From positions 38,986 through 102,985 of the forward strand of contig JAPKBH010000004.1 of assembly GCA_028823445.1 (NCBI GenBank): a stretch of DNA of 64,000 nt, read 5' to 3'. Shown here in pieces: positions 1 through 8,311 of this stretch. Source of the DNA: Acidimicrobiales bacterium. Lineage in GTDB: Bacteria > Actinomycetota > Acidimicrobiia > Acidimicrobiales > MedAcidi-G1. The translations under genes were made by a program, and so were the position numbers. The notes under the pieces are model-generated. The model was not told where the DNA came from, did not search any database, and saw only the letters and a list, made by a program, of their open reading frames with translations. Each line of letters starts with the position of its first letter. Positions within the stretch are counted from its first letter, which is position 1.

Positions 1-338
1 AACACGGCCTCAAACAACGCCAACGCGAGGTCACCGCCGTACAAGCCATCATCGACACCGAACTGGACCGCTACGTAGACGAATCCACCGCACGGTCCGT
101 AGGCCCCCTGGTCGCCTCATTGCGCTCCCGAGCCGCCGAAGTACAAACCGGCGAACTTGACCGCTTCTCCGCCAAACTGGCCAACCTCGACGAAGACCAA
201 CGCCAAACCGTCGAAGCACTAGCAGCCGGCATCATTGGCAAACTCTTGCACGAACCCACAGTGCGCATGAAAGACGCCGCCGGCACCGCCCGCGGCGAAC
301 GTTTAGCCGAAGCACTCCGCGACCTGTTCGACCTTTAA
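1..338 (+). CDS. hemA: Glutamyl-tRNA reductase, C-terminal part (5' end outside window)
   Basis: About 111 residues are readable from base 3 to the TAA at 336-338. They form the helical C-terminal dimerisation region of glutamyl-tRNA reductase: a charged helix around an LDRYVDE-like stretch, then a segment ending GKLLHEPTVRMKDAA, which is typical of the HemA C-terminus. The enzyme reduces glutamyl-tRNA to glutamate-1-semialdehyde with NADPH, the first committed step of C5 tetrapyrrole synthesis in the cytoplasm. The catalytic cysteine domain and the NADPH domain lie upstream of the window. The gene ends 6 bases before hemC, so the two are probably cotranscribed. The assignment also rests on hemC, hemD, hemB and hemL following directly. 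Confidence 0.9.
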   Translation, partial: HGLKQRQREVTAVQAIIDTELDRYVDESTARSVGPLVASLRSRAAEVQTGELDRFSAKLANLDEDQRQTVEALAAGIIGKLLHEPTVRMKDAAGTARGERLAEALRDLFDL

Positions 339-344
339 GTTTTC

Positions 345-1238
345 ATGCTTCTGCGGGCCGCAACTCGAGGCAGTGCGCTGGCCCTTTGGCAGACCAACCG
401 GGTGGCCGAACTACTGGCCCAAACCAACCCCGAAGTTGAGATCGAAACCGTGGTGGTGGAAACCACCGGCGACCAAAACCAAACCACCCCCCTGCACCAA
501 ATGGGCGGCCAAGGAGTATTCGTAAAAGAAGTACAAGCCGCCGTACTCAACGGCCGAGCCGACTTCGCCGTGCACTCCGCCAAAGACCTCCCGGCCGCCG
601 CCACCCCCGGCCTCGTGCTGGTCGCCATACCCGAACGAGCCGACCCCCGAGACGTATTGGTAGGCGCCCGCTGGGCCGACCTGCCCGCCGGGGCAATCAT
701 CGCCACCGGCTCGGTGCGCCGCCGAGCCCACCTGGCCCACCTGCGCCCCGACCTAAACTTTGCCGAACTACGCGGCAACATCGCCACCCGGCTAGAAAAA
801 GCTGCCGACTTCGCCGCCATCGTCATGGCCAAAGCGGCCCTCGACCGGCTGGGCCTGACCCCCGCCGTGGTCGACGTTTTACCGCCCGAAGTACTGCTGC
901 CCCAAGTAGGCCAAGGCGCCCTTGCTATCGAATGCCGCACCGATGACGCAGCCGCCGCCACCCTGCTGGCCAGCATCAGCAACCAAGAATCAATGAACAC
1001 CGTGGGCGCCGAACGGGCCTTCCTCGCCGAACTGGGCGCCGGTTGCGACCTTCCCATAGCGGCCCATGCGGTCATGGACCACGGAGAAATATTACTCACC
1101 GGAGCAATGTCGTCTTTTGACGGCACCACCTTGCTGCGAGACAGCGGACGCAGCACCGACGGCCTAACCCTGGGCGCCTCGCTGGCCCGGTGCCTACGCG
1201 ACGACCAAGGCGGCGGCGCCCTGCTGGACCAATCATGA
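345..1238 (+). CDS. hemC: Hydroxymethylbilane synthase (porphobilinogen deaminase)
   Basis: The 297-residue protein has the usual family length. It polymerises four porphobilinogens into hydroxymethylbilane in the cytoplasm. It opens with the ATRGSALALWQ motif (family RxSxLAxxQ) and carries HSAKDLPA near residue 66, GSVRRRAHL near 122 and ELRGNIATRLEK near 138, the conserved phosphate- and substrate-binding stretches. The cofactor-attachment cysteine is in ELGAGCDLPI near residue 230, so the dipyrromethane site is intact. The ATG at 345 lies 6 bases after hemA, and the stop codon overlaps the hemD ATG (ATGA), indicating translational coupling. Confidence 0.96.
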   Translation: MLLRAATRGSALALWQTNRVAELLAQTNPEVEIETVVVETTGDQNQTTPLHQMGGQGVFVKEVQAAVLNGRADFAVHSAKDLPAAATPGLVLVAIPERADPRDVLVGARWADLPAGAIIATGSVRRRAHLAHLRPDLNFAELRGNIATRLEKAADFAAIVMAKAALDRLGLTPAVVDVLPPEVLLPQVGQGALAIECRTDDAAAATLLASISNQESMNTVGAERAFLAELGAGCDLPIAAHAVMDHGEILLTGAMSSFDGTTLLRDSGRSTDGLTLGASLARCLRDDQGGGALLDQS

Positions 1239-1960
1239 ACACCCCGCTGGCCGGCCGCACCCTGGTAGTAACCCGGGCCGCCGACCAAGCACCAGAGTTA
1301 ATCCAGCAACTGGTTGCCTGGGGCGCCACCGTGGTGGCCTTACCGCTCAGCAAAATCAAGGAACCCGCCGACGGGGGAGCAGCACTAAAAACGGCGTTAG
1401 CCCAGGCCGCCCAGTACGACTGGATCATCGCCACCTCACCCAACGGAGCCCAACGCCTGGCCAACGCCCTTACTGGCTTGCCGACCCACACCCGCTTAGC
1501 CGCCGTGGGGCCCCAAACCGCTCGGCAGTTCACCGACGCCGGATGGCCGGTAGATTTTGTGCCCCAAAGCTTTGTGGCCGACGCCCTGGTAGATGAATTC
1601 CCTGCTGGCCCCGGACGGGTTTTGTGGGTACGAGCCGAAACGGCCCGCCCCACCCTGGCCGATGGCTTACAAGCCGCCGGGTGGCAAGTCGACCAAATAG
1701 TGGCCTACCGCAACACCGAAGTTACTGTGCAACCCGCCGCCCTCGCCCCCGCCCAAAACGCCGACGCCGTGCTCTTTACCTCGGCCTCCTCAGTAGAGCG
1801 CTACCGCAAACTATGCAGCAAGCCCCAGCCACTGGTGGCTTTGTGCATGGGCCCGGTAACCGCCGCCGCTGCCCAAAAACACGGTTTTGAAACCCATCAA
1901 GCCGATGAATTCTCTTTGTCTGGTCTCTTGGATTTGGCCCAACAGTGGGCTACGGGATGA
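1235..1960 (+). CDS. hemD: Uroporphyrinogen-III synthase
   Basis: This 241-residue protein cyclises hydroxymethylbilane with inversion of ring D. The start chosen is ATG 1235, overlapping the hemC stop; an upstream in-frame start at 1190 would add only Arg/Pro-rich residues inside hemC. The sequence begins with PLAGRTLVVTRA, typical of HemD strand 1, and contains the poorly conserved two-lobe fold, with IIATSPNGAQRL in lobe one and LFTSASSVERY in lobe two (the S/T-S-A-S/N-x-V motif). HemD sequences diverge strongly, so position between hemC and hemB carries much of the weight. No fusion to a methyltransferase domain is present, unlike in many other Actinobacteria where cobA and hemD are fused. 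Confidence 0.9.
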   Translation: MNTPLAGRTLVVTRAADQAPELIQQLVAWGATVVALPLSKIKEPADGGAALKTALAQAAQYDWIIATSPNGAQRLANALTGLPTHTRLAAVGPQTARQFTDAGWPVDFVPQSFVADALVDEFPAGPGRVLWVRAETARPTLADGLQAAGWQVDQIVAYRNTEVTVQPAALAPAQNADAVLFTSASSVERYRKLCSKPQPLVALCMGPVTAAAAQKHGFETHQADEFSLSGLLDLAQQWATG

Positions 1961-1979
1961 ATCTTCGTAGAATCGCGCC

Positions 1980-2954
1980 GTGATAGAACGACGCCCCCGC
2001 CGCCTACGCCAAACCGCTGCCCTGCGCCGCCTAGTAGCCGAAACCCAACTCTCGGTAAACGACCTGGTGGCCCCCCTGTTTGTGCGCCAAGGCATAACCG
2101 ACCCTCAACCCATCGGCTCGCTACCCGGCGTGGTGCAACACACCCGCCCAAGCCTGGTCGAAGAAGCCCGGCAACTCCGCGACCTGGGCGTACCGGCGCT
2201 CATCTTGTTTGGTATCCCCGAACACAAAGACGCCGTGGGATCCGAAGCCTGGAACCCCGACGGCATCGTGCAACAAGCCCTGCGTGACCTGCGTGACGAA
2301 CTGGGCGACGACATGGTGCTCATGGCCGACCTGTGCGTCGACGAATACACCGACCACGGCCACTGCGGCATCGTCACCGCCCAAGGCACGGTCGACAACG
2401 ACGCCACCCTAGAGCTCTACCAACAAGCGGCCATCGCCCAAGCCGACGCCGGTGCCCACCTGACCGCCCCCTCCGGGATGATGGACGGCCAAGTAGCGGC
2501 CATCCGCTCCGCCCTAGACAGCGCCGGCCACTTAGACACGGCAATCCTGGCCTACGCCGCCAAATACGCTTCGTCGCTCTACGGGCCTTTCCGCGACGCA
2601 GTCGATGTAGAAATAGCCGACGGCGGCGACCGCAAGGGCTACCAGCAAGACCCCGCCAACGCTCGAGAATCCATGATGGAAGTATTCCTCGACATTTCTG
2701 AGGGCGCCGACATGGTCATGGTCAAACCAGCCATGGCTTACCTCGACGTCATCGCCAAAGTTCGCGCCGAAGTAGACGTACCGCTGGCCGCCTACCACGT
2801 AAGCGGCGAATACGCCATGATCAAAGCGGCCGCCGCCAACGGGTGGATAGACGGCGACGCCGTAGCCATGGAACACCTGTTGTCTATAAAACGAGCTGGT
2901 GCCGACTTCATTCTTACCTACCTCACTCGGTGGGCCGCCGAGGCTCTGCAGTGA
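1980..2954 (+). CDS. hemB: Delta-aminolevulinic acid dehydratase (porphobilinogen synthase)
   Basis: The 324-residue TIM-barrel enzyme condenses two 5-aminolevulinates into porphobilinogen. The Schiff-base lysines are in the AKYASSLYGPFRDA region and in VKPAMAYLD. The metal loop reads LCVDEYTDHGHCG: the first and third cysteines of the zinc-type site are kept and the middle one is aspartate, the mixed form I recall from other Actinobacteria. Translation starts at GTG 1980, 19 bases after the hemD stop, without a strong Shine-Dalgarno sequence. Its TGA overlaps the hemL GTG start. The middle position in hemACDBL agrees with its pathway role. Confidence 0.96.
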   Translation: MIERRPRRLRQTAALRRLVAETQLSVNDLVAPLFVRQGITDPQPIGSLPGVVQHTRPSLVEEARQLRDLGVPALILFGIPEHKDAVGSEAWNPDGIVQQALRDLRDELGDDMVLMADLCVDEYTDHGHCGIVTAQGTVDNDATLELYQQAAIAQADAGAHLTAPSGMMDGQVAAIRSALDSAGHLDTAILAYAAKYASSLYGPFRDAVDVEIADGGDRKGYQQDPANARESMMEVFLDISEGADMVMVKPAMAYLDVIAKVRAEVDVPLAAYHVSGEYAMIKAAAANGWIDGDAVAMEHLLSIKRAGADFILTYLTRWAAEALQ

Positions 2955-4210
2955 CCAGCAACGCTGAACTTTTTGCCCGAGCCCAAAAAGTTATTCCCGG
3001 AGGAGTCAACTCGCCAGTACGGGCCTTCGGCTCAGTAGGCGGCACCCCTTATTTTGTTACCCACGCCAAAGGCCCCCACATTTTTGACGCCGAAGGGCGC
3101 CAATACATCGACTACGTGCAGTCCTACGGGCCCGGCATATTAGGCCACGCCCACCCCAAGGTCATCGAAGCCATCACCACGGCGGCCGCTAAAGGCACCA
3201 CCTACGGGGCACCTACCGAAGCCGAAATTGTCTTGGCCGAAATGGTGGTGGACCGTATTGCTGGCCTGGAGTCGGTGCGTTTTGTTTCCAGCGGGACCGA
3301 AGCCACCATGTCGGCCCTACGGCTAGCCCGCGGAGCCACCGGCCGAGACAAAATTGTAAAATTCGCTGGCTGCTACCACGGACACGCCGACGCCTTGCTG
3401 GCCGCCGGAGGCAGCGGAGTAGCCAACCAAGGGCTCAGCGGCTGCGACGGAGTAACCGCCGGCGCAGTAGCCGACACCATCGTGGCCCCTTACAACGTGG
3501 TGCCCGAAATTGATAACACGGTGGCCGCCATCATTGTCGAACCAGTAGCAGCCAACATGGGCTTGGTAGCCCCCGCTGAGGGCTTCCTGCAAGGCTTGCG
3601 AGATGCTTGCGACGCCGCCGGTGCGCTCTTAATTTTTGATGAAGTCATCACCGGCTTTCGCTTATCGCACGGCGGGGCCGGCGAATACTTTGGCGTCACC
3701 CCCGACCTGTGGTGCTTCGGCAAGGTCATCGGCGGCGGCCTGCCGGTAGGAGCCTTCGGCGGGCCCTGGGAACTCATGCAACACCTCGCCCCCCTCGGCG
3801 GCGTGTACCAAGGCGGGACCTTGTCGGGAAACCCCCTGGCCATGGCCGCCGGGCGGGCCACTTTGGAACTTTTAGACCACGCCGCCCACACCCAACTCGA
3901 AGCAACCGCCGCACGGCTAGCCGACGGATTCACCCAGGTGCTCAACCAAGCCGGCGTGGACGCCCAAGCCCCCCGAGTGGGTTCGCTAGTTGGTTTGTTC
4001 TTTGGCAACACCTTGCCCACCAACTTTGACGAGGCCCAAGCCCTGGCCGAAAACGGCGTGTACCCCAAAATCTTCCACGGGTTACTCTCACGCGGCGTGG
4101 CTTTAGCCCCCGGAGCCTACGAAGCACTGTTCCCCAGTCTCTCTCACACCGACGCCATCATCGACCAAACCCTAGAAATCCTGGCCCAAGCAGCCGTCGA
4201 CCTGCGTTAA
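2951..4210 (+). CDS. hemL: Glutamate-1-semialdehyde 2,1-aminomutase
   Basis: The 419-residue PLP enzyme converts the HemA product glutamate-1-semialdehyde to 5-aminolevulinate. It starts at GTG 2951, overlapping the hemB stop as GTGA; an upstream in-frame start at 2843 lies inside hemB and is unlikely. Family signatures include RAQKVIPGGVNSPVRAF at the N-terminus, SSGTEATMSALRLAR (cofactor phosphate), GCYHGHAD, FDEVITGFR with the PLP-binding aspartate, and CFGKVIGGGLPVGAFGG with the Schiff-base lysine. It closes the heme operon. Presence of hemA and hemL shows that aminolevulinate is made by the C5 route rather than by ALA synthase. Confidence 0.97.
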   Translation: MTSNAELFARAQKVIPGGVNSPVRAFGSVGGTPYFVTHAKGPHIFDAEGRQYIDYVQSYGPGILGHAHPKVIEAITTAAAKGTTYGAPTEAEIVLAEMVVDRIAGLESVRFVSSGTEATMSALRLARGATGRDKIVKFAGCYHGHADALLAAGGSGVANQGLSGCDGVTAGAVADTIVAPYNVVPEIDNTVAAIIVEPVAANMGLVAPAEGFLQGLRDACDAAGALLIFDEVITGFRLSHGGAGEYFGVTPDLWCFGKVIGGGLPVGAFGGPWELMQHLAPLGGVYQGGTLSGNPLAMAAGRATLELLDHAAHTQLEATAARLADGFTQVLNQAGVDAQAPRVGSLVGLFFGNTLPTNFDEAQALAENGVYPKIFHGLLSRGVALAPGAYEALFPSLSHTDAIIDQTLEILAQAAVDLR

Positions 4211-4221
4211 GAGGCAGGGGA

Positions 4222-4248
4222 GTGACATGGTGTCTGACACCATGTCAC
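4222..4248. repeat. Perfect palindrome between convergent hemL and pgi
   Basis: Two 13-base arms (GTGACATGGTGTC and its exact reverse complement) are separated by one T. The element sits 12 bases after the hemL stop and 38 bases before the pgi stop, in the 75-base gap between convergent genes. It could work as a bidirectional terminator hairpin, although no T-run follows on either side. Its centre, GTC-T-GAC, resembles the elements at 41161 and 43750, so it may be one copy of a dispersed REP-like family. Confidence 0.8.
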
Positions 4249-4285
4249 GCAGCAAGAAAGCGATAGGGCGCAGCAAGCAGCGCCC

Positions 4286-5884
4286 CTACGAAGGGTTTCG
4301 CCACTCCCGGTAACGGGCCATCAAACTGTTAGTGGAACCATCATGGTTGGGAGAACTCTCCGGGTCAGATAATTCGTCGGCAATACGCACCGCCAACTGT
4401 TTACCTAACTCCACCCCCCACTGATCAAACGGGTTAATACCCCACAAAACAGCCGCCGTTACCGTGCGGTGCTCATACAAAGCCACCAACTGACCCAACA
4501 CCGACGGCGTCAACCGTTGCGCCAAAATCACCGTCGAAGGACGACCCCCGGCAAACGTACGGTGAGGAACCAACGCCGGAGACACCCCGGTAGCCGCCAC
4601 CTCTTGTTCACTCCGACCAAAAGCCAAAGCCTCAGCTTGGGCCAACAAATTGGCCATCAAAGCATCATTAACCCCGCCCGCCGGCTGAGCAAAACCAATG
4701 AAATCCACCGGAACAACCTCTGGCCCCTGATGCAACAACTGGAAAAAAGCATGCTGAGCATCGGTACCCGCCGCACCCCAAATAACCGCCCCCGTGGGGC
4801 CCTCCACCGGCCGGCCATCCACCGAAACCGATTTGCCCAAACTCTCCATCTCAAGTTGCTGCAAGTGATCAGGAAAGCGCCGCAAAGCATGACTATAAGG
4901 AACCACCGCTCGCGAGGCCGCCCCCCGAACCTGGCGGTGCCAAACATCCAACAACCCCAACAACACCGGCACGCTGCGTTCCTCAGCCGCTACCTGGTCA
5001 TCGACCAAACGCATACCAGCCAACATCTCACCAAACCGCTCAGCCCCAATAGCCGCCATCAAACCCAACGACACCGACGAAGCCAAAGAAAAACGACCCC
5101 CCACCCACTCAGGAAAAGCAAACACCCGGTCAGACGAAACACCCCAAGTCACCGCCCGCTCCGGAAATGCCGTAGCTGCTGCCAAATGCGCCGACACCTC
5201 GTCACCTACCCCAGCAAACAACCAAGCCCGAGCCTGCTCGGCGGCCGCCAAAGTCTCGGCCGTAGTAAAAGTTTTCGAACAAACCACAATCAGGGTCGAC
5301 GCCGGGTCCAACCCCGCCAAAGCCTGCGTTAAATCTGCTCGATCCAAATTGGCGGCCCACCGCACCTCAAGATCACCAGAAAACTCCGCCAAAGCCTCCG
5401 CCGCCATAGCCGGCCCCAAATGCGACCCACCAATACCCAAACTCACCACCGCACGAATGGCATGACCAGTCGCCCCCAAAACTTTCCCATCCCGCAAGGC
5501 ATCAGTAAAAGACGCCAACTGCTCCAACGTGTCCTGCACCCCAGGCACCACGTTGACTCCGTCAACCTCAATGACGGCATTGGCCGAAGCCCGCAAAGCC
5601 GTATGCAACGCCGGGCGACCCTCCGTTTGGTTGACCACCTCGCCGCTCGTCATGGCCGCAAAAAACTTTGGCACCCCTCGCTGCTTGGCCAAGCGAAACA
5701 ACAAATCCAAAGTAGCGGCATCTATCGGGTGCTTAGCGACATCAACCCACAAGTCGCCCAACGCAAAACTCAAAGACTCCGCACGCTGCGGGTCGGCCAC
5801 AAAACGGTCAACCAACGAAAGGTCAACTTGGTCGGCATTTAAGGCCACCAACTCGGGCCACACCGCAGCAGAATGAATACTCAT
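4286..5884 (-). CDS. pgi: Glucose-6-phosphate isomerase
   Basis: The 532-residue protein interconverts glucose-6-phosphate and fructose-6-phosphate in the cytoplasm. Family motifs are all visible: SLGIGGSHLGPAMAAEAL, VVCSKTFTTAETL, FPEWVGGRFSLASSVSL, MESLGKSV, the GTDAQHAFFQLLHQG active-site His/Gln stretch and INPFDQWGVELGKQL with the catalytic lysine near the C-terminus. I chose ATG 5884 (MSIHSAAVW), which gives normal length; the frame stays open to 6022 but that would overlap the upstream reductase gene. A GGGAG lies directly against this ATG, closer than usual, so the exact start is somewhat uncertain. It converges on hemL and is the last gene of a minus-strand cluster with the reductase and cytochrome c. 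Confidence 0.95.
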   Translation of the reverse strand: MSIHSAAVWPELVALNADQVDLSLVDRFVADPQRAESLSFALGDLWVDVAKHPIDAATLDLLFRLAKQRGVPKFFAAMTSGEVVNQTEGRPALHTALRASANAVIEVDGVNVVPGVQDTLEQLASFTDALRDGKVLGATGHAIRAVVSLGIGGSHLGPAMAAEALAEFSGDLEVRWAANLDRADLTQALAGLDPASTLIVVCSKTFTTAETLAAAEQARAWLFAGVGDEVSAHLAAATAFPERAVTWGVSSDRVFAFPEWVGGRFSLASSVSLGLMAAIGAERFGEMLAGMRLVDDQVAAEERSVPVLLGLLDVWHRQVRGAASRAVVPYSHALRRFPDHLQQLEMESLGKSVSVDGRPVEGPTGAVIWGAAGTDAQHAFFQLLHQGPEVVPVDFIGFAQPAGGVNDALMANLLAQAEALAFGRSEQEVAATGVSPALVPHRTFAGGRPSTVILAQRLTPSVLGQLVALYEHRTVTAAVLWGINPFDQWGVELGKQLAVRIADELSDPESSPNHDGSTNSLMARYREWRNPS

Positions 5885-5933
5885 CTCCCTATTGTCACCG
5901 CCCAAACAACCCGGTTGCACCATGGTGGGGGAG

Positions 5934-7199
5934 TTATGGGTTAATAAGCCGATCAGGCAATACCCGTACCACGGCAGAAATAGCTCGATAAGTAGCCTCC
6001 GCCATGCCCGCATCTTCCTCACGCATCAAGTTGGCCATAACTCTTAACGCCCACTCCATCAACGGTTGTGAGCGCATACCCACCCGGGTCAACTCACGAA
6101 TCAAGGTCGGGTTACCAATAATACGAGCGAACAAACTGGCCACCCGAAAATAGTCGCCGTACTCCTCGTCAAGTATGCCCGGGTAACGGGTCAACACTTC
6201 TGCATCGCCACGGTCCACCGCCTCGACAATCAAACTGGCCGCCAAACGGCCCGTCTCGTAGGCGTAATCAATGCCCTCACCGTTGAAAGGGTTCACCGAC
6301 CCGGCGGCATCGCCCACCACCAACCAGTTGGGGCCCGCCTTGGGGCCCACCGAACCAGCCATAGGCAAACGCCCACCAGTCGGCGGAGCAATAGGAGAAG
6401 ACGGGTCAATCTGCCAATGCTCCGGCAGCGAGTAAGCAAACTCTTCAAACAAATGGCTGGTATTAATCGATTTGTAATCGCGAAAAGTGGACAACAAGCC
6501 AATGCCCACGTTTATGGTGCCATTACCGACCGGAAAAATCCAGCCGTAACCCGGCATGGCTTTGCCCTGCCGATCGCGCACGTCAAGTGAGCTCTCAATC
6601 CACGGGTCGTCATGTAGTGGGCTTTCAAAATAACCCCGAATGGCGATACCCATAGGCAGCCTTTTGTCACGTGCCGTGCCCAAAGCCCGGCCAAAGCGAG
6701 AGTTGGCCCCATCGGCAATCACCAAGTAGGTAGCGCGGATTTCTCGCTCAACACCTGAAGCCTTATCTAACACCACGGCCCCGATGACCTGATCATTGGC
6801 GTCGGTCATGGGTCGCACCGCCTCGGTGCCCATCAATAAAGTAGCCCCCGCCTCCACGGCGTTGTCGGCCACAAAGGCATCCAAGTCGTAGCGCCGCACC
6901 ACATAGCCATGACTCGGAAACACCTCATGGTCGGGCCACTTCATTTCTAACGTTCGGCCATGGGCAATAGCTCGTAGGCCATCAAACCTGTGGTACTTGG
7001 CCAACTCGTCGGCCAAACCCATTTCTTTAAGCTGATGCACGGCCCGCGGTGGTACACCATCGCCGCAAGTTTTGTCTCGAGGAAAAACCTTGCGCTCTAC
7101 AAACACCGCATCAAGGCCCGCTTGAGCGGCCCAATAGGCAGTGGCGGCACCCGCGGGGCCGCCGCCCACAATTAAAAGGTCGTAAACGTGTTCAGCCAT
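5934..7199 (-). CDS. menJ: Geranylgeranyl reductase family flavoprotein (MenJ-like menaquinone reductase)
   Basis: The 421-residue FAD-dependent oxidoreductase has an N-terminal dinucleotide motif DLLIVGGGPAGAATAYWAA, the CGDGVPPRAVHQL segment typical of geranylgeranyl reductases (GGRs), DGANSRFGRALG, and the second FAD motif VVGDAAGSVNPFNGEGIDYA. In mycobacteria a homolog (MenJ, Rv0561c) saturates one isoprene unit of menaquinone; other members reduce geranylgeranyl chains of lipids or pigments. The setting beside menaquinone-linked bc and complex I operons favours the quinone role, which is inference. It lies between pgi and a cytochrome c gene on the minus strand, with gaps of 49 and 52 bases. 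The C-terminus is hydrophobic and may rest on the membrane. Confidence 0.85.
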   Translation of the reverse strand: MAEHVYDLLIVGGGPAGAATAYWAAQAGLDAVFVERKVFPRDKTCGDGVPPRAVHQLKEMGLADELAKYHRFDGLRAIAHGRTLEMKWPDHEVFPSHGYVVRRYDLDAFVADNAVEAGATLLMGTEAVRPMTDANDQVIGAVVLDKASGVEREIRATYLVIADGANSRFGRALGTARDKRLPMGIAIRGYFESPLHDDPWIESSLDVRDRQGKAMPGYGWIFPVGNGTINVGIGLLSTFRDYKSINTSHLFEEFAYSLPEHWQIDPSSPIAPPTGGRLPMAGSVGPKAGPNWLVVGDAAGSVNPFNGEGIDYAYETGRLAASLIVEAVDRGDAEVLTRYPGILDEEYGDYFRVASLFARIIGNPTLIRELTRVGMRSQPLMEWALRVMANLMREEDAGMAEATYRAISAVVRVLPDRLINP

Positions 7200-7251
7200 C
7201 AGATAAAACCTGGGTTGATAAGCCGCCCCCTAACAGGAGTATGGCCATGGG

Positions 7252-7980
7252 TTAGTGGTCGCCGGCTAAGGGAGCCAACAACTCGCGGAGTTCTTCAACG
7301 GTTACCGCAGTTGGGTCAAAGTATTCTGGGAAGGTAATGGTGCCGCCCGCAATAGCGTGGTCAACGGCCTCGGCCATAGCGATCGCTTCTGTCGACCCAC
7401 CCAAAACGCCGCGTTCGTAAAGTGAAACACCTAAGAGTTCTTTGGCGGTAAGTACATCGCCCCACCCCGGCATGCCGCCGTTAACGATACGGCCTTCGCC
7501 GTAAGCGTTACCTAAGCCAAAGCCATTGGAGCCCTTGATAATCCAATTGACTTGCTCAGACACCTTAGGGAAAACCGTTACCAAATCGCCGGTGGTAAAC
7601 CCTGGGCCTACACCACCTGCGCCAGTCGCTCCATGGCAAGAAGCGCAACGAGCAGCGTAAATAAGTTCACCCTCAGCCAAGACGCCATACGATTCTTCAG
7701 GGGGGCGTTCGAGCGTGCCCACGTAAGCAAAGGCCCACAGGGGCAACAAAATAAGGGCACTAGCGGCCCACCAAGGAATCTTCTTACGAGCATTGGCGGC
7801 CGCAACATAAGGGGCAACGGGCGTCGGAGGGGCTTCCTCAACGGGAGCGGCCGGCGTTGGCGCAGCAGCCGCTGGAGTTTCTACAACGTTACTATCGGCC
7901 GCAGTATCAGCCGGGGCATCAGACTTATCGCCGCGCGCTTTTTTTGAACGCTTCAATAGGTGTTCAGGTATTTCAGTCAA
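7252..7980 (-). CDS. Membrane-anchored monoheme cytochrome c
   Basis: The predicted protein has 242 residues. A hydrophilic N-terminus (residues 1-75, rich in Ala and Pro) is followed by one membrane segment (IPWWAASALILLPLWAFAYV, about residues 73-92) and an exported class I cytochrome c domain with the heme motif CASCHGATGAGG and a likely Met ligand in NGGMPGWGD. It should carry electrons from the bc complex to a terminal oxidase. I chose TTG 7980, because GGAG lies six bases upstream and the protein then begins TEIPEHLLKRSKKAR, nearly the same as the start of the cytochrome b C-terminal subunit at 10028. An in-frame ATG at 8100 would add an unlikely Pro/Ser-rich extension. It is divergent from the bc operon. 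Confidence 0.85.
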   Translation of the reverse strand: MTEIPEHLLKRSKKARGDKSDAPADTAADSNVVETPAAAAPTPAAPVEEAPPTPVAPYVAAANARKKIPWWAASALILLPLWAFAYVGTLERPPEESYGVLAEGELIYAARCASCHGATGAGGVGPGFTTGDLVTVFPKVSEQVNWIIKGSNGFGLGNAYGEGRIVNGGMPGWGDVLTAKELLGVSLYERGVLGGSTEAIAMAEAVDHAIAGGTITFPEYFDPTAVTVEELRELLAPLAGDH

Positions 7981-8311
7981 CGTGTTCTCCGGGGCGACGG
8001 TTTTAATGGTGGACGGTAGGTCGAAACTTACCGTTAGGCACGTTCGGGAGGGTAGCGGGGACGGTAGGCCAAATGGTGTCTTAATGGCCACCTCGGCCAA
8101 AAGAGTTCAAAAAGAAGTTGCAAGAGAATGCGTCGCAGAGGTGGTAGGGGCCACCTGCCGCGTGATAGAACTTGGACGTAAGAAAAAGAAGTTGACAGAG
8201 TTCTCTTGGCAAGTTGCCTTGGATCTCAGTTGGTCGGTTACGCTGGTGTTCGCACCGGTTTGTGCAATATTTCACAAAGTCCCTATTCGTCTTGCGAGGA
8301 GTACCAACGAC
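7981..8311. other. 331-base divergent intergenic region
   Basis: This gap separates the cytochrome c gene (minus) from the bc/complex I operon (plus). It holds a pair of direct repeats GGACGGTAGG at 8011-8020 and 8059-8068, with a related ACCGTTAGG between them, a possible -35 hexamer TTGACA at 8192-8197 without a convincing -10 partner, and a CRP/FNR-like palindrome at 8261-8276. The plus-strand frame of the next gene stays open across the whole gap, but codons there do not resemble the neighbours and give no family signal, so I treat it as regulatory rather than coding. Confidence 0.55.
8261..8276. promoter_or_regulatory. Possible CRP/FNR-family operator
   Basis: The 16-mer TGTGCAATATTTCACA matches the CRP-family consensus TGTGA-N6-TCACA except for C at the fifth position. 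It lies 36 bases before the likely ATG (8312) of the bc operon. Proteins of this family bind such sites in Actinobacteria and many other bacteria. The exact regulator and the direction of control cannot be read from sequence. Confidence 0.5.

Noticed and set aside
4469..5332. Long 287-codon plus-strand frame inside pgi
   Set aside because: It is antisense to a complete, motif-rich glucose-6-phosphate isomerase and has an Arg/His/Gln/Pro-rich composition typical of shadow frames.
8192..8220. Full sigma70 promoter with TTGACA at 8192
   Set aside because: No acceptable -10 hexamer lies 16-18 bases downstream (TGCCTT at 17), so only the hexamer is mentioned.
7982..8311. Extended N-terminus for the membrane protein at 8312
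   Set aside because: The frame is open but the region has regulatory-type repeats, no family signal and a good ribosome site before ATG 8312.
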